A stretch of 64,000 nt of DNA from the NCBI GenBank assembly GCA_045590955.1, contig JAZNSB010000003.1, positions 1 to 64,000 on the forward strand. Reading direction: 5' to 3'. Source of the stretch: JAZNSB01 sp045590955 (lineage in GTDB: Bacteria > Pseudomonadota > Alphaproteobacteria > RF32 > CAG-239). A program made the translations under genes and the position numbers. Below the pieces are notes generated by a model. The model was not told the DNA's origin and did no database searches. It saw nothing but the letters and a program-made list of their open reading frames with translations. The stretch's first letter is position 1. The number at the start of each line of letters is the position of its first letter. Below, piece by piece: positions 24,518 through 32,924 of the stretch.

Positions 24518-25054
24518 ATGAAAAAAGATAAAAAAATTGCTCAAGATGATGAAAATAAAACAGAAGAAGAGGTTTTGGATTTAAAAACTGATGAAGAAAA
24601 ACAAAATCAGGAAGAAAAAAACGAAGACTTTAAAGACAATTATCTCAGAGCATTGGCCGAACTGGAAAATACAAAAAAACGCTGTGCGACCGAAATTGAA
24701 AAAAACTCTAAATACGCAATAGCTTCATTTGCAAAAGATTTGCTTGTGGTGGCCGACAACCTAAACAGAGCTATAAGCGCCGTTAAGCCGGAAGAAGAGC
24801 AAAATTGTGCAGCTGTTTTGGAAGGAGTAAAGCTTACAGAACATGAGCTTTCAAAGGTGTTCAAAAAACATGGAGTGGAAAAAATGGATATATTAAATAC
24901 CGTTTTTGATCCAAACTTTCACCAGGTGGTTCAAGAGATTCCAGATGAAACAAAACCTGCAGGAACGGTGATTGCGGAAATTCAGACAGGATACACGATA
25001 AACGACAGAATTTTGCGTGAAGCAATGGTTGTTGTAACAAAGAACAAAGCTTAA
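24518..25054 (+). CDS. grpE: Nucleotide exchange factor GrpE
   Basis: This 178-residue protein releases ADP from DnaK in the Hsp70 folding cycle. A highly charged N-terminus (about 35 residues) is followed by the dimeric coiled coil (YLRALAELENTKKR onward) and the C-terminal beta domain (VEKMDILNTVFDPNFHQVV, then GYTINDRILREAMVVV), all typical. GAGG lies upstream of the ATG. In many alphaproteobacteria grpE follows hrcA beside rph; here rph and rdgB follow, and hrcA is absent. Confidence 0.95.
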   Translation: MKKDKKIAQDDENKTEEEVLDLKTDEEKQNQEEKNEDFKDNYLRALAELENTKKRCATEIEKNSKYAIASFAKDLLVVADNLNRAISAVKPEEEQNCAAVLEGVKLTEHELSKVFKKHGVEKMDILNTVFDPNFHQVVQEIPDETKPAGTVIAEIQTGYTINDRILREAMVVVTKNKA

Positions 25055-25066
25055 AAAATCTTTGAT

Positions 25067-25096
25067 TTGATATTTTTTTTGATTTACACTTATAAC
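25067..25096 (+). promoter_or_regulatory. Candidate promoter of rph-rdgB-addBA
   Basis: TTGATA at 25067-25072 and TATAAC at 25091-25096 stand 18 bases apart, 26 bases before the rph start codon. It could start a transcript through rph, rdgB, addB and addA, which overlap or nearly touch. Confidence 0.4.
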
Positions 25097-25121
25097 AAGT
25101 TTAAATTTTAAGAGGGTTGTT

Positions 25122-25832
25122 ATGAGAGAATCAAAAAGAAAAAACGATCAACTGAGAAATGTTGAAATAATTCCTGACTTTAATCCTTACGCAGAGGGTT
25201 CTTGCCTGATTAAGTGTGGAAACACCCACGTTGTTTGCACAGCTTCGGTTGACGATAAACTTCCGTCTTGGTTGAAGGGACAAAATCGCGGTTGGATTAC
25301 TGCAGAATATGCGATGTTGCCAAGAGCCAACAGAACAAGAGTACCAAGAGAAAACTCAAAACCTTCTGGAAGAACCCAAGAAATACAACGTTTGATAGGG
25401 CGTTCTTTGCGTGCGGTAGTGGACTTGGAAAAACTGAAAAATTTTTCAATTTGTATTGATTGCGATGTGTTGCAGGCAGATGGAGGAACAAGAACGGCGT
25501 CTATTACCGGTGCGTTTGTTGCTCTATCTTTGGCAATTAGAAAAATGTTGGCAGAAAGAAAAATTTCTTCAAATCCCATTAGAGAATATGTGGCAGCTGT
25601 TTCTTGTGCTGTTTTTAACGGAGAGGCTATTTTGGATGTGGATTATGGAGAAGATTCAAACTCTCAGGCAGATATGAATTTTGTGTTATCAGAATCTGGC
25701 AAAATTATAGAAATACAAGGAACTGCAGAACAAAAACCTTTTTCTGAAGAAGAGTTTTCCGAGTTGTTTGCCTTGGCTAAAAAGGGAATTTCTGAATTAA
25801 TGGAAAAACAAAAACAAGCTTTGGGTTTTTAG
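25122..25832 (+). CDS. rph: Ribonuclease PH
   Basis: This 236-residue phosphorolytic exonuclease trims tRNA 3' ends. Family marks: the N-terminal EGSCLIKCGNTHVVCTASV, GWITAEYAMLPRA, SGRTQEIQRLIGRSLRAVVD (phosphate-binding Arg) and the acidic catalytic stretch DCDVLQADGGTRTASI and DVDYGEDSNSQADMN. Length is normal. GAGGG precedes the ATG. rdgB begins one base after the stop, a conserved pairing in Proteobacteria. Confidence 0.96.
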   Translation: MRESKRKNDQLRNVEIIPDFNPYAEGSCLIKCGNTHVVCTASVDDKLPSWLKGQNRGWITAEYAMLPRANRTRVPRENSKPSGRTQEIQRLIGRSLRAVVDLEKLKNFSICIDCDVLQADGGTRTASITGAFVALSLAIRKMLAERKISSNPIREYVAAVSCAVFNGEAILDVDYGEDSNSQADMNFVLSESGKIIEIQGTAEQKPFSEEEFSELFALAKKGISELMEKQKQALGF

Positions 25833-25833
25833 T

Positions 25834-26418
25834 ATGAACACACTAATTTTTGCATCTAAAAATGCCGGAAAAATAAAAGAAATAAAACAGATTTTAGCCC
25901 CTTTTCAAATAGAGGTAAAAACAGCTTTGGATTTTAACCTGCCAGACGTTGAAGAGACGGGAAAAACTTTTGTTCAAAATGCTCTGTTGAAAGCCGAAAC
26001 AATAGCAGAAATTATGAAAATGCCGGTGTTGGCAGATGACAGTGGTTTGTGTGTTGATGCTTTAGGCGGAGCTCCGGGAGTGTTTTCTGCCAGATATGCA
26101 CCAACATCCGAAGAAGCAAACAAGAAGCTGATACAAGAGTTAAAAGCATTGCAAACAAACAATCTTTCGGCACATTTTGAGTGTGTAATGGCGCTGGTTG
26201 TTCCCGGTAAAGACAGTTTTGTTTTTGATGGGCGGGTTGATGGAAAAATTGTTTTTGAACCCAGAGGAACGGGATTTGGTTATGATCCGATTTTTGTTCC
26301 TGAAGGTTACAATGAAACATTTGGACAGATGTTGCCAGAACAGAAGAATAAAATTTCTCACAGAGGAAGGGCTATGCAGAAGTTTATAGGATTTTTAAAT
26401 GAAACGAAAACTTTTTAA
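25834..26418 (+). CDS. rdgB: dITP/XTP pyrophosphatase RdgB (HAM1 family)
   Basis: This 194-residue house-cleaning enzyme hydrolyses ITP, dITP and XTP so that deaminated purines are not built into nucleic acid. N-terminal SKNAGKIKEIKQIL, the metal-binding ADDSGLCVDALGGAPGVFSARYA, and the C-terminal GTGFGYDPIFVP and SHRGRAMQK are all present. The gene is one base after rph, and its last 20 bases overlap addB, so it is part of the same transcript. Confidence 0.96.
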   Translation: MNTLIFASKNAGKIKEIKQILAPFQIEVKTALDFNLPDVEETGKTFVQNALLKAETIAEIMKMPVLADDSGLCVDALGGAPGVFSARYAPTSEEANKKLIQELKALQTNNLSAHFECVMALVVPGKDSFVFDGRVDGKIVFEPRGTGFGYDPIFVPEGYNETFGQMLPEQKNKISHRGRAMQKFIGFLNETKTF

Positions 26419-29290
26419 TGTTCCTTTAAGTTGTGATTTTGTTAATGTTTTAGCTCATAGCTTTTTGCAAAAGTATGCACAAAACCTTACAGATCTTGCG
26501 GATGTTTTGTTTATTTTGCCGTCACAGAGGGCAATTAAAGAATTGCAGACGGCTTTTTTTGAAAGAATGGGAAATAAGACCATCTTTTTACCACAAATGG
26601 TGGCAATCGGCAACATAGAACAAGAGGATGTTTTTGCCGACGTTTTTGATAACGAAGTGCTGATAAAGAGCTTATGTCCCACAATAAACAAGACGCAAAG
26701 ACTTTTTTCTTTTGTTAAACTAATTCAAAAAATGATGGCACAACAACCCGACGAAAGGGTTTCTTTGAAGCAAGCATTCTTTTTGGCAAATTCTTTGGCA
26801 AAGCTAACGGATACTGTAAATAATGAAGAACTTTCTTTTGATTGTTTGCAAAATTTGGTTCCCGAAGAATATGCCGAGCACTGGCAAAAAACTTTGGATT
26901 TTTTGAAAATAATTACACAGTTTTGGCCACAAATTCTAAGAGAAAAGGGTTTGCAAGATGCCACATTTAACCAGGTTTTAATGCTTAAAACACAAGCAGA
27001 GATTTGGAAAAAACAGAATACAAAAAAGAAGATTGTGGTAGCTGGAACAACAGCAACATTTCCTGCAATGAAAAGTTTTGTTAAAACCGTGTTAGAACTT
27101 GAAAACGGAGAGGTATATTTGTATGGTTTGGACAAACATCTTTCTCCAGAAGATTGGGATAAGATAGATATTACCCATCCCCAGTTTGAACTAAAAGAGT
27201 TGTTGTTTTTTTTGCAAGAAGACAGAGAAGGTGTGGCAGATGTTTGTTTGCCAAAAAACAGCACCAGGGAAGATTTTCTCAGTGAAGTGATGCGACCGGC
27301 GGCAACAACCCAAAAGTGGAGAAGTGTGCAAAAAAATACAGATTTGTTCTCCGGAATAGACATGGTTGTTTGTAAAGAACCGCAAGAAGAAGCTTCTGTT
27401 ATTTCTTTAATTTTGAGAGAAGCCTTACAGCACAATAAAACAGCAAGATTGGTTACAACAGACAGGGGGTTGTCTCGCAGGGTGGTTGGCGAGCTGAAAA
27501 GGTGGAATATTGAGGTAGATGATTCTGCAGGATATCCGCTGTTAACAACTCCGGTGGGAACTTTTTTGCGGCTGATATATAACTATGTTTTGTCCGGTTT
27601 TTCAAAAATTGAAACATTGGCGCTTTTGAAACACCCCTTTTGTGCGCTGGAACAAGATTATGCAGACATAAGGCTTTTGACCAGAAAAATGGAAATAGAG
27701 CTGTATAGAAAAAACAAAGAAGATTCACAATTGCAACACTTGGAACAAACACTCAAGGTGTTTGCAGAACCGTTAAGATGTTTGTTGCAAGAAAAGGCAA
27801 CAAATCTTTCTGATTTGCTTAATGCGCATATTGTGGTTGCAGAAAAAATCGCCTCAACATCTGATAAAGATGGTGCAAGTGTTTTGTGGAAGGGGTCGGA
27901 TGGTGAAGCTTGTGCAAAAATGTTTGCAGATATTTTGGAAAACGCAGACGCTCTGGGAGAGATTGAAACAGAAGAGTATATTGGTTTAATTGAAGCAATG
28001 ATGTCTTTTGTGATGATTAGAAACAAGTATCAAACAAGCGAACAAATTAAGATTTTGGGGCCGATTGAGGCCAGATTAACGCAGGCCGATATAACCATTG
28101 TTGGCGGACTTAACGAGGGATGTTTCCCCTTAACCCCAGAAACAGATCCTTGGATGTCAAGAGGAATGAAAAAAGACTTTGGATTGCCTCTACAGGAAAA
28201 AAGCATTGGAATTTTGGCGCATGATTTTTGTGCAATGACAGCATCCGGCAAAGTATATTTGACCAGATCTGAGAGAGTTGATGGCGCACCAGCATCTTGT
28301 TCCAGGTGGATTATGCGTATGCAAACAGTAATTGAGGCGCTTGGCGGAAATGTGGAAGAATGGCAAAAACAAGCACAAAGATATAAAGATTGGGCACAAA
28401 AACTTTTTGAGCCCGACAAGATTTATACAATAGCACCTCCTTCACCAAGGCCTCCGGTAAAAAGCAGACCAAGAGAATTGTCTGCAACAAACGTAGAAAA
28501 ACTTGTGAGAGATCCATATCAGATTTTTGCATCAAAAATTTTGGGATTAAAAAAACTGGAGGATGTACAAAAAGATCCTTCTCAGGCTGATTATGGCAGC
28601 ATTATTCATAAAATTTTACAAAAGTTTAACGAAAAATATCCTAAAAAGTTGCCAGAAAACGCCAAGCACGAACTTTTGGATTTGGGAAAAGAAATGTTTG
28701 CTCATAATTTATTATCGGCAGAAAAAATGGCTTTTTGGTGGCCAATGTTTGAGCAAACGGTGGATTGGTATTTGGAAACAGAACAAGAATACAGAGAAAA
28801 AATTTGCAAAACATTTGCAGAACAAGAAGGTGAATATCTTTTCAACACATCTTATGCTCCGTTTAAACTTACGGCAAAAGCAGACAGAATAGATTGGACG
28901 GTAGAAAACGAGCTTAATATTATAGATTATAAAACAGGTAAACTTCCTTCAAAAGCAGATGTAAAAAACGGCTGGTCTCCTCAGCTTGTGGTTGAGGCAA
29001 TTATCGCAAAAAATAATGGTTTTAAAAATCTACCGCAAAATGTTGCAATTGGACAGCTTGCATATTGGAAACCAAAAACAAAGCCAACGATTTTAGATGG
29101 GGGTGTAGATGCTTTTGTGCAGGAAAGAGAGTTGGCAATTAAAAAAATGATTGAAGAATATGACGAGCAGTCTAAACCTTATGAGTGTCGTCCGGTTCCT
29201 AAAAAAGCTCCAAGCTATTCGGATTATGAACACTTGGCCAGAGTGGATGAGTGGAGCGCAAAGGGTGAGGAGGAAGAAGATGACAACTGA
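26399..29290 (+). CDS. addB: AddB, helicase-nuclease subunit for double-strand break repair
   Basis: This 963-residue protein fits the alphaproteobacterial AddB family, partner of AddA in resecting DNA double-strand ends for RecA. The N-terminal part (LFILPSQRAIKELQ) stands where helicases have a P-loop but lacks a clear GKT motif. EARLTQADITIVGGLNEGCFP is a family mark in the middle, and the C-terminal PD-(D/E)xK nuclease shows ADRID and IIDYKTGKLPS (near residue 840). AGGA lies eight bases before ATG 26399. It overlaps rdgB by 20 and addA by 11 bases. Confidence 0.92.
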   Translation: MKRKLFNVPLSCDFVNVLAHSFLQKYAQNLTDLADVLFILPSQRAIKELQTAFFERMGNKTIFLPQMVAIGNIEQEDVFADVFDNEVLIKSLCPTINKTQRLFSFVKLIQKMMAQQPDERVSLKQAFFLANSLAKLTDTVNNEELSFDCLQNLVPEEYAEHWQKTLDFLKIITQFWPQILREKGLQDATFNQVLMLKTQAEIWKKQNTKKKIVVAGTTATFPAMKSFVKTVLELENGEVYLYGLDKHLSPEDWDKIDITHPQFELKELLFFLQEDREGVADVCLPKNSTREDFLSEVMRPAATTQKWRSVQKNTDLFSGIDMVVCKEPQEEASVISLILREALQHNKTARLVTTDRGLSRRVVGELKRWNIEVDDSAGYPLLTTPVGTFLRLIYNYVLSGFSKIETLALLKHPFCALEQDYADIRLLTRKMEIELYRKNKEDSQLQHLEQTLKVFAEPLRCLLQEKATNLSDLLNAHIVVAEKIASTSDKDGASVLWKGSDGEACAKMFADILENADALGEIETEEYIGLIEAMMSFVMIRNKYQTSEQIKILGPIEARLTQADITIVGGLNEGCFPLTPETDPWMSRGMKKDFGLPLQEKSIGILAHDFCAMTASGKVYLTRSERVDGAPASCSRWIMRMQTVIEALGGNVEEWQKQAQRYKDWAQKLFEPDKIYTIAPPSPRPPVKSRPRELSATNVEKLVRDPYQIFASKILGLKKLEDVQKDPSQADYGSIIHKILQKFNEKYPKKLPENAKHELLDLGKEMFAHNLLSAEKMAFWWPMFEQTVDWYLETEQEYREKICKTFAEQEGEYLFNTSYAPFKLTAKADRIDWTVENELNIIDYKTGKLPSKADVKNGWSPQLVVEAIIAKNNGFKNLPQNVAIGQLAYWKPKTKPTILDGGVDAFVQERELAIKKMIEEYDEQSKPYECRPVPKKAPSYSDYEHLARVDEWSAKGEEEEDDN

Positions 29291-32200
29291 TGTTTTGCAA
29301 AAGAAAAAAGAAGTAAAACTCCAAATTGCACAAAAACAGCAGAGACAGGCATCAGACCCTGATTTTTCTGTGTGGGTAGAGGCTTCGGCAGGAACCGGCA
29401 AAACCAAGGTTTTAACAGATAGAGTATTAAGGCTTTTGTTGAGAGGTGTAAATCCGGCAAAAATTTTGTGTTTGACATATACCAAGGCAGCAGCTGTGGA
29501 AATGGCGGAAAGAATTGCAAAAAAACTGTCTTTTTGGACAATATGTGATGAGCTTGTGTTGCTTGAAGAATTGGAAAAATTGTTTGGTTACCCACCCACA
29601 GAAGAACAAACCTCTTTTGCCAGAAGACTTTTTGCAAAAACATTGGAGCTATTAAAGGGAATGAGAATCCAAACAATTCATAGTTTTTGCCAAGAGGTAT
29701 TAAAAAAATTTCCATTTGAAGCAAATATATCTCCATACTTTGAGGTGATGGACGATAGAGCTTCCAGCCAAGCGTTAGCTGAAATCAAAAAACAAATGTT
29801 TGAAGATTTGTATAAGCAAAACAACCTTAAAGAGGCTGATGCGCTAGGGGTTTTGCTGTCACAGCTTTCCGAAAAACAACTCTTGGAGGTGTTGGGGTTT
29901 ATTACTGTAAACAGAATAAAAATTACGGAATTGTTGCAAAAAAAAGACGCAGAAAAACTGCTTGTGGACTTGCAAGAGGAGTTAAATGTTGACCCTTTGC
30001 AGACAAAAGAAGAGGTTTTGAAAGATTTTTTTGCAAGGCAGAACATGCAAGAAATTTGCAAATCTTGTGTTCATATTAATAAAATTACAGCACAACAGCT
30101 TGGAAAAATAAACCAAGCACCTAGTAAGGCGTTAAAGTTTAGTAAACTTTTAGATTGTTTGTTCAAAGAAAAGGATGGACGAAGGGCTATTAACAAAACG
30201 GCTTCAACGGAAGATGTGTTGATAATAAACACACTTATGCAAGACTGCGAACAAACCATAGAACATCTAAAGGCAATGGACTTGTATGCGGCAACATCGG
30301 CGGTTTTGTTGTTGGCTAACTATATGATAAAAGCGTATGCTGATTTTAAACAACAAAATACAAAATACGATTATGAAGACCTGATTGTTATTACTAAAAA
30401 TTTGTTGGAAAACAAAAGTGTAAAAGATTGGGTTTTGTATAAACTGGATGATGGAATAGACCATATTTTGATTGACGAAGCTCAAGATACATCCCCATTG
30501 CAATGGAGTATAGTGAGCTCTTTGACAGATAACTTTTTTGCAGAAGAAAATTCTGGTAAAACGTTGTTTGTGGTAGGGGATAGAAAACAGTCAATATACA
30601 GCTTTCAAGGAGCTGACATAAATGTTTTTGAAAATATGCGACAAAAGTTTTTGAAACACAAATCTTTTCAAGAGGTAAAGCTGGATATTTCTTTTAGGTC
30701 TGTTTCTGCGGTTATGGATGTGGTAAACCATGTTTTTAATGGCGAAAACATGCAACAAGCTGTTGGGCAACAGGTTTTTCATGATCCTGCAAGAGAAGGT
30801 GAGGCCGGAAGGGTTGAGTTGTGGAAAATTCCTACAAAAGAAGAGCTTCTTTTTACTCATAAAACAGTGTTTTTGGCTAGGAAGATTGTGGCAAAAATCA
30901 AAAAAATGGTGGCTGAAAAAGAAATGCTTCAATCTCAGGGGCGGCCGGTAACTTTTGGTGATTTTTTGGTTTTGGTGCGAACAAGAGGTGATTTTGCAGA
31001 TAACTTTATTAAAGAATGTAAGTCTCAAAATGTGCCGGTTTCAGGTGCAGACAGGCTTTTTGTTATGAAAGAAGTGGCTGTAAAAGACCTGATGTGTTTG
31101 GCAAATTTTTTGCTGCTACCTCAAGATGATTTGAATTTGGCAACACTGTTAAAATCTCCGTTGTTTGGGCTTAATGATGACGATTTGTTTGAACTTTGTT
31201 ACAAAAGATATCCACTTTCTTTGTGGCAAAGATTATCTCATAACGAAAGATTTAAAAACACATACAAAGAGCTGCAACAGCTTTTAGACATGACAGATTT
31301 TGTACGCCCTTATGAGCTTTTTTCTTTTGTGCTAATCAATATGAGAGGAAAACAAAAGTTTGTTGAAAGACTGGGTTTTGAGTGTTTGGATGCTATTGAA
31401 GAGTTTTTGAATCTGGCTTTGCAATTTGAAAAAGAAAATCCCCCGTCTTTGCAAAAATTTGTGGAATGGGCAAAAGGGGGTGATTTGCAAATTAAAAGAG
31501 ATATGGACGGAGGAAACAATAATTTTGTGCGGATAATGACGGTTCATGCATCAAAGGGGTTGCAGGCTCCGATTGTTATTTTGCCGGATACAACATCTTT
31601 CCCCTCTTCAAGTAAGATAAAAAGAATGTTGTGGGACAAAGATTTGTTTTATGTGCCATTGTCTGCAGCTCAGTATGAAAAAACAACAACAGATTTGTTA
31701 AAAAAATTGGCTCAAAACGAACATCAAGAGTATTTGCGGTTGTTGTATGTGGCAATGACAAGGGCTGAAGACAGGCTGTGTATTTGCGCTCATTCTCAAG
31801 AAAAAGCCACTTCCTGGTATGATTTTTGTAAAAAATCATTATTAAAAATAGGGTCTGAAACATTAGATGGCGAGTTGGTTTGTGATTGTGAACAGCAAAA
31901 AGAGGTTAAAGAATCTGCAATAAAAAAGAAGACTGTTGCGCAAGAAGATGTGCCTGATTGGTTGTTTGTTGAGCCGGAAAAACAACCGACAAAAGTTGTT
32001 GTAATTAATCCGTCGGTTGTTGATGATGAAGATGTGGCGGTTTCTCCACGAGAACAAAACATATATTTAAGAGGAAATGCAATACACAAGCTTTTGCAAA
32101 CAATAGGCTCTGTGAAAAAAGAAAGCAGACCAAGATTTATTAAAGAATTTTTATCAAAACAACTTCCGGAAGTAACGCAAAAAGTGGTTATGAAAATAGC

Positions 32201-32519
32201 TGAAGACGTGGAAGAATTGTTAAACAAATATGGTTTTCTTTTTGGGGACAATTCCAGAGCGGAAATGCCTGTTGTGGGCGAGCTTGATGATAAAATTGTA
32301 ATGGGTCAAATTGATAGGGTTGTTTTTCAAGAAAACAAGATAATTATAATAGACTATAAAACTAACAGAGAGGCCGCACAGACGATCAATGATGTGCCTA
32401 AAAAATATATTAAGCAAATGAATTTATATAGCCAATTGGTAGAAAAAATGTTTCCGGATAAAAAGATTGAGGCATATATTTTATGGGTTGCGTCTTGCGA
32501 TTTGATGAAGATTTTTTAA
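29280..32519 (+). CDS. addA: AddA, UvrD-type helicase with RecB-family nuclease
   Basis: This 1079-residue protein is the helicase-nuclease subunit of AddAB. Walker A EASAGTGKTKVL is near residue 40, the Walker B IDEAQDTSPLQW near residue 400, GDRKQSIYSFQGAD follows, LLYVAMTRAEDRL marks motif VI, and the C-terminal RecB-like nuclease shows GQIDRVV and IIIIDYKTNR. ATG 29280, preceded by GAGGAGGAAGAAG and overlapping the addB stop, is chosen; an upstream in-frame ATG at 29151 has no such site and no homology. Alphaproteobacteria commonly use AddAB in place of RecBCD. Confidence 0.95.
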   Translation: MTTDVLQKKKEVKLQIAQKQQRQASDPDFSVWVEASAGTGKTKVLTDRVLRLLLRGVNPAKILCLTYTKAAAVEMAERIAKKLSFWTICDELVLLEELEKLFGYPPTEEQTSFARRLFAKTLELLKGMRIQTIHSFCQEVLKKFPFEANISPYFEVMDDRASSQALAEIKKQMFEDLYKQNNLKEADALGVLLSQLSEKQLLEVLGFITVNRIKITELLQKKDAEKLLVDLQEELNVDPLQTKEEVLKDFFARQNMQEICKSCVHINKITAQQLGKINQAPSKALKFSKLLDCLFKEKDGRRAINKTASTEDVLIINTLMQDCEQTIEHLKAMDLYAATSAVLLLANYMIKAYADFKQQNTKYDYEDLIVITKNLLENKSVKDWVLYKLDDGIDHILIDEAQDTSPLQWSIVSSLTDNFFAEENSGKTLFVVGDRKQSIYSFQGADINVFENMRQKFLKHKSFQEVKLDISFRSVSAVMDVVNHVFNGENMQQAVGQQVFHDPAREGEAGRVELWKIPTKEELLFTHKTVFLARKIVAKIKKMVAEKEMLQSQGRPVTFGDFLVLVRTRGDFADNFIKECKSQNVPVSGADRLFVMKEVAVKDLMCLANFLLLPQDDLNLATLLKSPLFGLNDDDLFELCYKRYPLSLWQRLSHNERFKNTYKELQQLLDMTDFVRPYELFSFVLINMRGKQKFVERLGFECLDAIEEFLNLALQFEKENPPSLQKFVEWAKGGDLQIKRDMDGGNNNFVRIMTVHASKGLQAPIVILPDTTSFPSSSKIKRMLWDKDLFYVPLSAAQYEKTTTDLLKKLAQNEHQEYLRLLYVAMTRAEDRLCICAHSQEKATSWYDFCKKSLLKIGSETLDGELVCDCEQQKEVKESAIKKKTVAQEDVPDWLFVEPEKQPTKVVVINPSVVDDEDVAVSPREQNIYLRGNAIHKLLQTIGSVKKESRPRFIKEFLSKQLPEVTQKVVMKIAEDVEELLNKYGFLFGDNSRAEMPVVGELDDKIVMGQIDRVVFQENKIIIIDYKTNREAAQTINDVPKKYIKQMNLYSQLVEKMFPDKKIEAYILWVASCDLMKIF

Positions 32520-32581
32520 TTTTGTGCTTTAATCTAAAAAAATACATGTTATATTGATTGCACAAGAAAAGGAGAAAAAAT

Positions 32582-32896
32582 ATGGAAAGCATAAACGATT
32601 TGCAATTAGAGGATAAGGTTTTGAATTCAAAGGGTTTGACGGTAATTGATTTTTGGGCAGAGTGGTGCGGCCCGTGTCGTCAACTTTTGCCTATTATGGA
32701 AGAGGTTTCAAAAGAAATGGGTGATAAAGTAAAAATTTATAAAATGAATGTAGATGAATCCCCGGAATCTGCCGCAAAATTTGGAATTAGAAGCATTCCT
32801 TCTGTTTTTTTGTTTAAAGACGGAAAACAGGTTGATGTAAGGGTTGGTTTAAATTCAAAAGAAACGATGGTTTCTTGGATTAAAGAGCATATGTAG
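32582..32896 (+). CDS. trxA: Thioredoxin
   Basis: This 104-residue protein has the thioredoxin fold with the redox motif WCGPC at residues 28-32 and the cis-proline loop SIPSV. It reduces disulfides in the cytoplasm using thioredoxin reductase. AGGAG lies before ATG 32582; an upstream in-frame ATG at 32558 would only add eight Lys/Arg-rich residues. It follows addA after 62 bases and ends at a strong terminator; addB-addA-trxA is a common alphaproteobacterial order. Confidence 0.95.
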   Translation: MESINDLQLEDKVLNSKGLTVIDFWAEWCGPCRQLLPIMEEVSKEMGDKVKIYKMNVDESPESAAKFGIRSIPSVFLFKDGKQVDVRVGLNSKETMVSWIKEHM

Positions 32897-32924
32897 AAAA
32901 AAGCCCCGAAAGGGGCTTTTTTTA
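32897..32924. terminator. Bidirectional terminator (trxA / clpA-like)
   Basis: The G-C core GCCCC/GGGGC closes a GAAA tetraloop and is flanked by six A-T pairs, with T runs on both strands. It starts at the base after the trxA stop codon and can end the convergent ClpA-like gene too. Confidence 0.92.

Noticed and set aside
26725..27435. 236-codon open frame on the minus strand inside addB
   Set aside because: Composition (Ser, Cys, Phe-rich) is that of an antisense shadow; addB is a clear full-length gene.
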